A stretch of DNA of 64,000 nt, from positions 1-64,000 of the forward strand of contig CAWGWC010000009.1 in assembly GCA_963826165.1 (NCBI GenBank). The letters run 5' to 3'. The translations under genes were made by a program, and so were the position numbers. This document shows positions 32,440-40,438 of this stretch, piece by piece. A model generated the notes under the pieces. It was not told where the DNA came from. It worked only from the letters and a program-made list of their open reading frames with translations, and made no database searches. This stretch comes from JACVRW01 sp963826165 (GTDB taxonomy: Bacteria; Actinomycetota; Thermoleophilia; Solirubrobacterales; Thermoleophilaceae). Within the stretch, counting starts at the first letter, position 1. Each line of letters opens with the position of its first letter.

Positions 32440-35028
32440 CTACTCGTCGTCCGTCGTCTCGTCCTCGGGCGTCTCGTCCTCGGGTGCCGCGCCATCCTCG
32501 GACGCCGGCTCCGCGCCGTCCGCGCTCGGCTCGTCCACCGCCAGCACTGGCGCGCCGGTGTCGGGCTCGGAGGTCTCCATCACCAGGGCCACCGCGCTGA
32601 CCACGTCGTCCTCGCGCAGGTTCATCACGCGCACTCCCTGGGCCGGCCGGCCCTGCTTGGAGATGCCCCTGACCCCGGTGCGCTGGACCATCCCGTTCTG
32701 GGAGATGAAGACGAGGTCGTAGTGCTCGCGCACGATCAGCGCACCCGCGAGCCCGCCCTTCTTCTCGGTGAGGCTGATCGTCTTCACGCCCATCGCACCG
32801 CGGCCCTTGACCGGGTACTCCTCCATCGCCGTGCGCTTCCCGTAGCCGTTCTCGGTGACCACCAGCAGCTCGGTGTCGGGGCGCACCACGTCCATGGCCA
32901 GCACGCGGTTGTCGCCGCGCGCCACGTTCATGCCTCGGACGCCGGCGGTGTCGCGGCCCATCGAGCGCACCTGGTCCTCGTTGAAGCGGGCCGCTTGGCC
33001 CGAGCGCGAGACCATGATGATGTCGTCGTCACCGCCGGTGCGCCGGACGGCCACGAGCTCGTCGTCGTCGCGGATGTTGATGGCGATGATGCCGTCGGCC
33101 TTGATCGGCGTGTTGTAGGCGCCGAACTCCGTCTTCTTGATCTGGCCCTTGCGGGTGGCGAACACGAGGTACTTGCCCTCTTTGAAGTCACGCGTGGCCA
33201 GCACGGCCTGCACGCGCTCGCCGTCGCGCAGTGGCAGCAGGTTGACCAACGCACGCCCCTTGGCCGTCCGCGACGCCTCGGGAAGCTCGTAGACCTTCTG
33301 CCGGTAGACCTTGCCGCGGTTGGTGAAGAACAACAGGTAGTCGTGCGTCGAGCTGACGAAGAGATGCTCGATCCAGTCCTCATCCTTCATCTCCATGCCC
33401 ATCACGCCCAGGCCGCCTCGGCGCTGCTGGCGGTAGGTGGCCAGCGGCAGCGTCTTGATGTAGCCGGAGTGGGTGATCGAGATCACCATCTGCTGGTCGG
33501 CGATCAGGTCCTCGATGTCGATCTCGTCCTCGGAGTGCGTGATCTCCGTGCGCCGCTCGTCGCCGTAGCGCTCGCGGATCTCGGTGAGCTCCTCCTTGAT
33601 GATGCCCATCACCCTCGACTCGTCGCCCAGGATCTCGCGCAGCTCGCGGATGCGCTCGACCACGTCGGCGTGCTCGGTCTTGATCTCGTCGGTCTGAAGG
33701 GCGGTGAGACGCTGCAGGCGGAGGTCGAGGATCGCCTGGGCCTGGATGCGAGACAGCTCGAAGCGCTCGATCAGTCCCTCGCGCGCGGTGTCGGGATCGC
33801 GTGAGCCACGGATCAACTCGATCACCTCGTCGATGTTCGCGATCGCGATCAGCAGGCCCTCGAGGATGTGGAGCCGGGCTTCGCGCTCGGCGAGCTCGTA
33901 CTTGGTGCGGCGCACGATCACGTCGCGCTGGTGGTCGACGTAGTTGCGCACGATGGGCAGCAGCCCGAGCGTCCGCGGCACACCGTCGACCAGGGCGACC
34001 ATGTTCACGCCGAACGTGGTCTGCAGCGAGGTGTGCTTGTAGAGCTTGTTCAGCACCACCTTCGGGATGGCGTCCCGCTTCAGCTCGATCACCAGCCGGA
34101 TGCCCGACTGGTCGGACTCGTCGCGCAGATCGGAGATCTCCTTGAGACGGCCGTTCTGCACCTGCTCGACGATCTTCTGCATCAGCCCGCTGCCGTCTCC
34201 GCGGCCGTCGCCCTTGTACACCTGGTAGGGCATCTCGGTGACGATGATCGCCTCCTTGCCCTGGCGCAGCGGCTCGATGTGCGCGCGCCCGCGGATGACC
34301 ACCCGGCCGCGGCCCGTCTCATAGGCGTCGCGGATGCCGCCGTGCCCGACGATCATGCCGCCGGTGGGAAAGTCCGGGCCCTTGAGGTGCTTCATCAGGC
34401 CATTGACGTCGATCGCCGGGTCGTCGATGTGGGCGATGACGGCGTCGATGGCCTCGCGCAGGTTGTGCGGAGGGATGTTGGTGGCCATGCCCACCGCGAT
34501 GCCGGAGGAGCCGTTGACCAGCAGGTTCGGGAAGCGCGCCGGGAGGACCAGCGGCTCCTGGCGCGACTCGTCGTAGTTCGGCGAGAAGTCGACGGTGTCC
34601 GCGTCGATGTCACGCAGCATCTCCGTGGCCAGCCGCGAGAGCCGCGCCTCGGTGTAGCGGTAGGCCGCCGGGGGATCATTGTCGATCGACCCGAAGTTGC
34701 CCTGAGGCTCCACCAGCGGATAGCGCATGGCGAAGTCCTGGGCCAGGCGCACCAGCGTGTCGTAGATCGCGCTGTCGCCGTGCGGGTGATAGCGGCCCAT
34801 GACGTCGCCGACCGTGGTGGCCGCCTTCCGGAACGGCCGCGTGGGCTGCAGGCCGTTCTCGTTCATCGTGAACAGCACGCGCCGGTGCACCGGCTTGAGG
34901 CCGTCGCGCACGTCCGGCAGCGCCCGCCCCACGATCACGCTCATGGCGTAGTCGAGATAGGAGGAGCGCATCTCCTCCTCGAGCCCGCGAGGCTCGACGT
35001 TCCCGCCCGTCAGCTGATCAATCGACAT
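32440..35028 (-). CDS. gyrA: DNA gyrase subunit A
   Basis: 862 residues from ATG 35028, preferred over TTG 35046 because GAGGGG precedes it and MSIDQL is a sensible start. The catalytic Tyr125 lies in AAYRYTEAR; the quinolone-determining region HPHGDSAIYD keeps Ser86 and Asp90 (E. coli Ser83/Asp87), so no resistance change is seen. The C-terminal beta-pinwheel has the GyrA box as QRRGGLG, with Leu where Lys or Arg is usual. A 45-residue acidic tail (PEDETPEDETTDDE) ends the protein. It follows gyrB after 14 bases in the leftward origin operon and converges on the small RNA segment. Confidence 0.98.
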   Translation of the reverse strand: MSIDQLTGGNVEPRGLEEEMRSSYLDYAMSVIVGRALPDVRDGLKPVHRRVLFTMNENGLQPTRPFRKAATTVGDVMGRYHPHGDSAIYDTLVRLAQDFAMRYPLVEPQGNFGSIDNDPPAAYRYTEARLSRLATEMLRDIDADTVDFSPNYDESRQEPLVLPARFPNLLVNGSSGIAVGMATNIPPHNLREAIDAVIAHIDDPAIDVNGLMKHLKGPDFPTGGMIVGHGGIRDAYETGRGRVVIRGRAHIEPLRQGKEAIIVTEMPYQVYKGDGRGDGSGLMQKIVEQVQNGRLKEISDLRDESDQSGIRLVIELKRDAIPKVVLNKLYKHTSLQTTFGVNMVALVDGVPRTLGLLPIVRNYVDHQRDVIVRRTKYELAEREARLHILEGLLIAIANIDEVIELIRGSRDPDTAREGLIERFELSRIQAQAILDLRLQRLTALQTDEIKTEHADVVERIRELREILGDESRVMGIIKEELTEIRERYGDERRTEITHSEDEIDIEDLIADQQMVISITHSGYIKTLPLATYRQQRRGGLGVMGMEMKDEDWIEHLFVSSTHDYLLFFTNRGKVYRQKVYELPEASRTAKGRALVNLLPLRDGERVQAVLATRDFKEGKYLVFATRKGQIKKTEFGAYNTPIKADGIIAINIRDDDELVAVRRTGGDDDIIMVSRSGQAARFNEDQVRSMGRDTAGVRGMNVARGDNRVLAMDVVRPDTELLVVTENGYGKRTAMEEYPVKGRGAMGVKTISLTEKKGGLAGALIVREHYDLVFISQNGMVQRTGVRGISKQGRPAQGVRVMNLREDDVVSAVALVMETSEPDTGAPVLAVDEPSADGAEPASEDGAAPEDETPEDETTDDE

Positions 35029-35042
35029 GTCTAGTGGTCCCC

Positions 35043-37454
35043 TCAAACATCCAGGTTGGTCACTTCCTTGGCGTGGCTCTCGATGAACTCACGGCGCGGC
35101 TCCACCGCGTCACCCATGAGCATCGAGAACACCTGGTCCGCGGCGCTGGCATCGTCGACGGTGACCAGCTGCAGCGTCCGGTTCTCCGGGTCCATCGTCG
35201 TCAGGAAGAGCTGGCGCGCGTTCATCTCGCCGAGCCCCTTGAAGCGCTGCAGCGGCACGCCGTCGCGGCAGATCTCGAGGACCTTGGCGTGCAGCTCCTC
35301 GAAGGAGAGCGCGTCGCCCTCCTTCTTGCCGAGCACCACGGTGAAGGGCGGGGTGCCGGCAAGGCTCTCGAGCTCCTTGTGGATCTTCACGAAGCCCCTG
35401 TACTCGGGCGTCTGGAACAGCGCACGTGACAGGCGGTAGGTGGCGGCCGTGCCGGTCTTGCGTTCAACCACCCGCACCACCAGCTCGGTCTCGTCCTGGC
35501 TGAGCAGCTCCGTCTCGTAGGGCTCGCTCTCGGGATCGTCGCCCTGGAGGATGGCGATCACCGCATCGGAGTCGGCCGCCCCCTCGTCGAGGATCGTCGA
35601 CTCCTCCAGGAAGGTGATCGGGTCGTGCCCCCACTCGGCGCGCAGCGCCGCGGCCCAGCCCTCGTACTGCTTGAGCAGCCGGCCGTACTTCTGCCAGCGC
35701 GCGTGAGTGAGGCTGAACTCCTTGCCCTCCCGGTCGGCCACCTCCAGCTTCTCGAGCTTGTCGCGCAGCAGCACCTCCTCGAGCTCCGATTCCTTCTCGA
35801 TGTAGATGTCCTGCTTGCCGGACTTGACCTTGTAGAGCGGCGGCTTGCCGATGTACACGTAACCCGCGTCGATCAACTCGGGCATCTCCCGGTAGAGGAA
35901 GGTGAGCACGAGCGTCCGGATGTGGGCTCCGTCCACGTCGGCGTCGGTCATGACGATCACCTTGTGGTAGCGGGCCTTCTCGATGTCGAATTCCTCGCGG
36001 ATCCCGGTGCCGATCGCCGTGATCAGCGCCTGTATCTCCTTGTTCGAGAGCACCTTGTCGATGCGGTTCTTCTCGACGTTGATGATCTTGCCGCGCAGCG
36101 GCAGGATCGCCTGTGTGTTGCGGTCCCGGCCCTGCTTGGCCGACCCGCCGGCCGAGTCGCCCTCGACGATGAAGATCTCAGCCAACGCGGGATCTCGCAC
36201 CGAGCAATCGGCCAGCTTGCCCGGCAGCGTGGAGTTCTCGAGCGCCGACTTGCGCCGGGTGAGGTCGCGGGCCTTGCGAGCGGCGTCGCGGGCCCGCTGT
36301 GCCGCAACGGCCTTGCGGATGATCTGATTCGCCTCGGTGGGGTTCTCCTCGAGGAACTCGGCCAGGCCCTTGTTGACCGCGGCCTGCACGAAGCCCTCCA
36401 CCGGCGGATTGCCGAGCTTGGTCTTGGTCTGGCCCTCGAACTGGGGGTCCTGGATCTTGACCGAGATGATGGCCGTGAGCCCTTCGCGGACATCCTCGCC
36501 GGAGAGGTTGTCGTCCTTCTCCTTGAGCTCGCCCTTCTGGCGCGCGTAGGCGTTGATCGTGCGCGTGAGCGCGGAGCGAAAGCCGGACAGGTGGGTGCCG
36601 CCCTCGTGCGTGTTGATGTTGTTGGCGAACGACAGCAGCGCCTCCTGGTAGGAGTCGTTCCACTGCAGCGCCACCTCGACCTCGCCGGTCGAGCTCGAGT
36701 CCTCCATGTACACGACCTTCTTGTGCAGCGGCGCGCGCGTGCCCTGACTGTGGAGGTAGTTGACGAAGTCGACGATGCCGCCGTCGTACTGAAAGGTCGT
36801 CTCGAAGCGCTCACCGCGCTCGTCGCGGAACTCGATCCGCAGGCCCTTGGTGAGGAAGGCCATCTCGCGGAAGCGCTGCTCGAGAACGGTGCGGTCGTAA
36901 TCGATCGTCTCGAAGATCTCGAGGTCGGGCAGGAACGAGATGCTCGTGCCGCGACGGTCGCTCTTGGCGCCCTTCGTGAGCTCCGTGGTGGGAGTGCCGC
37001 GCTCGTACGACTGCGTCCACTCGTGGCCGTCGCGCCAGATCGTGAGGTGCAGCCACTCGGCGAGCGCGTTGACCACCGATACACCCACCCCGTGCAGCCC
37101 GCCCGAGACCTTGTAGCCACCGCCCTCGCCGAACTTACCGCCGGCGTGCAGGACGGTGAGCACGACCTCGGCCGCCGGCCGCTTCTCCTTGACCATCGTG
37201 TCGACGGGAATGCCGCGGCCGTTGTCGGTGACCATGACGCTGTTGTCCGGGTGAATGACGATCTCGACGCAGTCGGCTTCACCCGCCAGAGCCTCGTCCA
37301 CCGAGTTGTCGACGACCTCGTAGATCAGGTGATGCAGTCCACGCAGGCCGGTGGAGCCGATGTACATACCGGGCCGCTTGCGCACCGCCTCGAGGCCCTC
37401 GAGGACGGTTATGTCCTGGGCGTCGTAGCTGCCGTTCTCGGGCCTATCCGCCAA
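35043..37454 (-). CDS. gyrB: DNA gyrase subunit B with inserted domain
   Basis: 803 residues from TTG 37454, chosen because GGAAGG lies six bases upstream and LADRPENGSYDAQDITVLEG matches relatives that start MAxxPENG. The alternative GTG 37472 starts inside the end of a hairpin and lacks a ribosome-binding site. ATPase motifs: EVVDNSVDEAL, VTDNGRGIPV, GGLHGVGVSVVNAL; TOPRIM: EGDSAGGSAKQGRDR and MTDADVDGAHI. An insertion of about 165 residues (about 550-715, VKSGKQDIYIEKES to the RFKGLGEMN block) makes it as long as E. coli GyrB, whereas most actinobacterial GyrB proteins are 640-690. It supplies the ATP energy for negative supercoiling. Confidence 0.96.
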   Translation of the reverse strand: MADRPENGSYDAQDITVLEGLEAVRKRPGMYIGSTGLRGLHHLIYEVVDNSVDEALAGEADCVEIVIHPDNSVMVTDNGRGIPVDTMVKEKRPAAEVVLTVLHAGGKFGEGGGYKVSGGLHGVGVSVVNALAEWLHLTIWRDGHEWTQSYERGTPTTELTKGAKSDRRGTSISFLPDLEIFETIDYDRTVLEQRFREMAFLTKGLRIEFRDERGERFETTFQYDGGIVDFVNYLHSQGTRAPLHKKVVYMEDSSSTGEVEVALQWNDSYQEALLSFANNINTHEGGTHLSGFRSALTRTINAYARQKGELKEKDDNLSGEDVREGLTAIISVKIQDPQFEGQTKTKLGNPPVEGFVQAAVNKGLAEFLEENPTEANQIIRKAVAAQRARDAARKARDLTRRKSALENSTLPGKLADCSVRDPALAEIFIVEGDSAGGSAKQGRDRNTQAILPLRGKIINVEKNRIDKVLSNKEIQALITAIGTGIREEFDIEKARYHKVIVMTDADVDGAHIRTLVLTFLYREMPELIDAGYVYIGKPPLYKVKSGKQDIYIEKESELEEVLLRDKLEKLEVADREGKEFSLTHARWQKYGRLLKQYEGWAAALRAEWGHDPITFLEESTILDEGAADSDAVIAILQGDDPESEPYETELLSQDETELVVRVVERKTGTAATYRLSRALFQTPEYRGFVKIHKELESLAGTPPFTVVLGKKEGDALSFEELHAKVLEICRDGVPLQRFKGLGEMNARQLFLTTMDPENRTLQLVTVDDASAADQVFSMLMGDAVEPRREFIESHAKEVTNLDV

Positions 37455-37472
37455 ACCATTCCTTCCGTTCAC

Positions 37473-37489
37473 GCAGCCCGGTGGGCTGC
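37473..37489 (-). promoter_or_regulatory. Leader hairpin just upstream of gyrB
   Basis: GCAGCCC and GGGCTGC form a 7-bp stem with a three-base loop, directly abutting the possible GTG 37472. It would block ribosome access to that GTG and leaves TTG 37454 free, or it may control gyrB expression. A second small hairpin (GCGGT/ACCGC) lies at 37541-37557. Confidence 0.4.
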
Positions 37490-37562
37490 GGACACCATGA
37501 AAAGCCCCGAGTCCGGGCCAGTTTCTGCGGCCGGGTCGGGGCGGTACATAAGACCGCCTCTG

Positions 37563-37571
37563 ATATTAGCA
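37563..37571 (-). promoter_or_regulatory. Extended -10 promoter of gyrB (TGC-TAATAT)
   Basis: Leftward the sequence reads TGCTAATAT, an extended -10. Transcription would start near 37556 and give a leader of about 100 bases containing two hairpins. An AT-rich island for this genome (37599-37635) lies upstream and may assist. No clear -35. Confidence 0.45.
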
Positions 37572-37690
37572 GGCTACCCCCCGCTCCGGACGCTCTCGAG
37601 TGTTACAAAATCCCCGCAAATGGCGCAAAAATGAACCACCGTGGCAATGCTCTCGAGGTTGCGACGAGGGGGCTGGGCCGGCCTGCGTTG

Positions 37691-37727
37691 GGTTCGGCTC
37701 CGAACCGCCCGCGAAACGGGGCGGGCG
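37691..37727 (-). terminator. Tandem hairpins after dciA
   Basis: Leftward after the dciA stop come CGCCCGC/GCGGGCG (37706-37727, loop of eight) and GGTTCG/CGAACC (37691-37706, loop GCTC). The first begins five bases past the stop. They probably end the dnaA-dnaN-recF-dciA transcript, separating it from gyrB. The rest of the 277-base gap to gyrB holds its leader and promoter. Confidence 0.5.
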
Positions 37728-37731
37728 AGGG

Positions 37732-38088
37732 TCACCGAAGGCGGCGACGCGGGACGGCCTGGGCCCGGCCCGAGCCCGCCGTGAAGCGCAGCCGGGCGAA
37801 GGCCGGTCCGGGGCCCGCCTCAGCCCCCGCGGCAACCGCCACCGCGCCGTTCAGGCGCTCGAGGAGATCGGGCCCCATGAGCTCGAGCTCCTGAGCCCAC
37901 ACCGCCGACTCGCAGGCCAGCGTGAGAACTCCGCGCCGCTCGGCCACCGGCGTGGCGAAGGGCGCGAGCTCCGCGCCGGCCACCTCCGGCCAGAGTGCCT
38001 GGGCGCGAGCCAGCGGAGTGGCCGGTTCGACGTCGGCGAGTACGGCGTCGAGCGCCTTCGCCAGGGGACGTGGAGCGAGGCGCCTCAC
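37732..38088 (-). CDS. dciA: DciA family protein (DUF721), replicative helicase loader/operator
   Basis: 118 residues from GTG 38088; its GTGA overlaps the recF stop. The N-terminal half carries the DUF721/DciA pattern (ALWPEVAGAELAPFATPVAERRGVLTLACESAVWAQELELM) with the conserved W-x-x-V-x-G and WAQEL; the C-terminus is basic and short. DciA interacts with DnaB helicase in bacteria lacking DnaC/DnaI, in agreement with its place between recF and gyrB, a standard actinobacterial location. Confidence 0.9.
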   Translation of the reverse strand: MRRLAPRPLAKALDAVLADVEPATPLARAQALWPEVAGAELAPFATPVAERRGVLTLACESAVWAQELELMGPDLLERLNGAVAVAAGAEAGPGPAFARLRFTAGSGRAQAVPRRRLR

Positions 38089-39197
38089 GCGGCCGCCCGG
38101 GCCGGCGCCACGATGCGCCCGGCCTCCACCCGCACGAGCTCCGTGCCGTGGCCGATTCCCGGCACGTGCTCGGCCTCCGTGGTGGTGATCACCGCCTGGC
38201 CGCTGCCCCGCAACAGCTCTGCGAGCAGCTCGCGGCGCTCCGCGTCGAGCTCGGACATCACGTCGTCCAGGAGCATCAACGGCGGTTGGGCCCGGCGCTC
38301 GGCGAGCAGCGCGCGCTCGGCGAACAGAAGGGCAAGCAATGCCGCTCGCTGCTGGCCCTGGGAGCCGTAGGCGCGCAGGGTCAATCCGCCCAGCAACAGC
38401 TGGAGCTCGTCGCGGTGAGGGCCGTGCGCGGTGAAGCCGCGCTCGAGGTCGGCCTGCCGGCGCTCGGCCAGCTCGGCGGCCAGGCCTCCAGCATCCGACG
38501 CCGCCGACCGTGGCCGGTAGCGGAGCTCTGCCTCACCGGGCAGGCCCAGGCTCGCGGCGAGCCGCGCGAACGGCTCGCGCAGCCCGTCCACCGCCTCGCG
38601 GCGATCCTCCATCAGGCGAAACCCCTGGGCCGAGACCTCGGCGTCCCAGGCGTCGAGCGCCGCCGGACCGGACATCCCGGCGCGGATCCGGGCCACCAGG
38701 GCGTTGCGCTGGGCCAGCGCTCTCGAGTACGCGCTCCGTGTGGCGGCGCGGGCCGGCCACAGCGCCGCGACCACCTGATCGAGGTGGGCCCGGCGGCCGG
38801 CGGGAGGACCCTTGACGAGCTCGAGACGCTCCGGGAGGAACACGCTGACAAGCGGTCGGGCCGGGGCCGAGCTCAGGCTGTCCACCGCGTTGCCGTCGAC
38901 GCTGAGGTGCTTCGCCTCGCCGGGTTCGAAGCCGACCTCGATGCGATGCGACGACTCCTCGTCGCGCGTGTCCAGCACCACTCTTGCCACCCCCGCGCCG
39001 CGGGTGACCAGCTCGCGCTCGTTCGAGGTTCTGGGCGAACGGCCGGTGGAGCCGAAGTAGAGCGCCTCGAGGAGATTGGTCTTGCCCGCGCCGTTGGGCC
39101 CCGCCACCACCGTGAGGCCGTCGCTCAGATCGAGCGCGGCGTGCCGATAGTTGCGGAAGTCGCGCAGCTCGACCCGGGTGACAACCAGGGCCGGCAT
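38085..39197 (-). CDS. recF: DNA replication and repair protein RecF
   Basis: 370 residues. SMC-like ATPase: Walker A GPNGAGKTNLLEAL near residue 33, signature GSQGQQRAALLALLFAE and Walker B PLMLLDDVMSELD near the C-terminus. It opens VTRVELRDFRNYRHAALDL, the family N-terminus. RecF helps load RecA at single-strand gaps. The gene starts 4 bases after dnaN and overlaps dciA, so dnaN-recF-dciA are one unit. Confidence 0.97.
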   Translation of the reverse strand: MPALVVTRVELRDFRNYRHAALDLSDGLTVVAGPNGAGKTNLLEALYFGSTGRSPRTSNERELVTRGAGVARVVLDTRDEESSHRIEVGFEPGEAKHLSVDGNAVDSLSSAPARPLVSVFLPERLELVKGPPAGRRAHLDQVVAALWPARAATRSAYSRALAQRNALVARIRAGMSGPAALDAWDAEVSAQGFRLMEDRREAVDGLREPFARLAASLGLPGEAELRYRPRSAASDAGGLAAELAERRQADLERGFTAHGPHRDELQLLLGGLTLRAYGSQGQQRAALLALLFAERALLAERRAQPPLMLLDDVMSELDAERRELLAELLRGSGQAVITTTEAEHVPGIGHGTELVRVEAGRIVAPARAAA

Positions 39198-39201
39198 CCG
39201 C

Positions 39202-40314
39202 TCACACGTTCAGGCGAATGGGCATGACGAGGTACCGGAAGCCGGCATCGTCGCCACTCGACTCGATCAGCCCGGGCCGCAGCGGGCTGATCAGCTTCAG
39301 AATGAGCTCCTCCGACTCCGCGCTGTCCAGCCCGTCGCGGAAGAACTCCGGGTTGAAGCCGATCTCGAGCTCCTCGCCCTGGAACGGAACGGGAAGCGAC
39401 TCGCTGGCCTCGCCGACGTCCGGCGTCTGCGCCGAGACGTCCAGCGCGCCCTCGGTGAATCGCAGGCGCAACGGCGCGTTCTTCTGAGCCAGCAGGCCGA
39501 CGCGGCGCACCACGTCGAGGATCTCGTCGCGGGCCACGCGCAGCTCGTGCTCGTAGCTCTCGGGCAACAGCTGCTGGTAGTTCGGAAACCGCCCCTCAAC
39601 CAAGCGCGACGACAGCACCACGTCCTCCACCGTGAAGATCACCTGGTTCTCGAGCGCCGCCACGCCGATGGTCTCGCCGTCGCCGGCACTCGCAATCCGG
39701 CTGAGCTCCTGCAGCGTGCGAGCGGGCACGTTGGCTTCGAGGTCGCTGGAAAGCGCGGTCTCGAGCGTGGTCTCCTTGACGCTCAGGCGGTAGGAGTCGG
39801 TGGCCACCATGCGCAGCTCGGTGCCGCTGGCGGTGACGAGAACGCCGGTGAGGTGTGGCCGCGTCTCATCGCGTGACGCTGCCCGGGCCACCCGCGCGAT
39901 CGTGTCGACGAAAGCGCCGGCGGGCACAGTGAGGCCCTCCTCGCCGGGCGCCTCGGGTAGCTTCGGAAAGTCCTCGGTGGGCAGCGTGCGCAGGTGGAAC
40001 TTGGCCGCGCCGGACACCACCTCGACATCCTGTTGCGACGACCGGTACTCGAGCGTCAGCTCGTCCTTCGGAAGCGAGCGAACCACGTCGAGCAGAAGCC
40101 GGCCGGGAACGACCACCTGACCGTCGGTGGACTGCTGGGCCTCGAGGGCGACCCGCACTCCCATCTCCATGTCGGTGGCCTGGAGTTCCGCGCGGCCGTC
40201 CTCGACCTTGAGGAGAACGCCGGCCAGGGTCTGGATGGCGCTGCGCGTGGACGCGGCGCGCACCGCGACGCCGAGCCGCGCGAGGAGCGTTTCACGGGAA
40301 ACGGTGAGCTTCAA
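39202..40314 (-). CDS. dnaN: DNA polymerase III beta subunit (sliding clamp)
   Basis: 370 residues from TTG 40314 (MKLTVSRETLLARLGVA). Three clamp-fold repeats are visible, with the typical VLLKVEDGRAELQATDMEMGV in domain 1 and the ending FRYLVMPIRLNV. It forms the processivity ring for the replicase. Its first ten codons include the near-palindrome GTTTCACGGGAAAC (plus strand), close to the parS consensus. It lies 124 bases downstream of dnaA with no recognisable gene in between. Confidence 0.97.
   Translation of the reverse strand: MKLTVSRETLLARLGVAVRAASTRSAIQTLAGVLLKVEDGRAELQATDMEMGVRVALEAQQSTDGQVVVPGRLLLDVVRSLPKDELTLEYRSSQQDVEVVSGAAKFHLRTLPTEDFPKLPEAPGEEGLTVPAGAFVDTIARVARAASRDETRPHLTGVLVTASGTELRMVATDSYRLSVKETTLETALSSDLEANVPARTLQELSRIASAGDGETIGVAALENQVIFTVEDVVLSSRLVEGRFPNYQQLLPESYEHELRVARDEILDVVRRVGLLAQKNAPLRLRFTEGALDVSAQTPDVGEASESLPVPFQGEELEIGFNPEFFRDGLDSAESEELILKLISPLRPGLIESSGDDAGFRYLVMPIRLNV
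40289..40302. other. parS-like palindrome inside dnaN
   Basis: GTTTCACGGGAAAC matches the bacterial parS core GTTTCACGTGAAAC at 13 of 14 positions. parS sites bind ParB and cluster at the origin; parA and parB lie 5 kb away. The coding sequence here specifies V-S-R-E-T, which might force part of the match. Confidence 0.45.
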
Positions 40315-40438
40315 ATCACTGCCTTATCTGCTTGAGGTGATTGGGGCCTGTAGATCGGTGTACATCTCGTCCAAACCCCCGTACGGAGCGAGATCGATCC
40401 TGTGAGCAAGCTGTTGATTCTTCCAGTTCGATCGGTCA
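40315..40438. other. dnaA-dnaN intergenic region
   Basis: 124 bases. It contains an inverted repeat (ATCTCG at 40364-40369 with CGAGAT at 40389-40394) and otherwise nothing recognisable. No TTATCCACA- or TTGTCCACA-like box was found, so it does not look like a conventional cluster of DnaA boxes. Confidence 0.4.

Noticed and set aside
35044..35046. gyrA start at TTG overlapping the gyrB stop
   Set aside because: ATG 35028 has GAGGGG upstream and a normal N-terminus.
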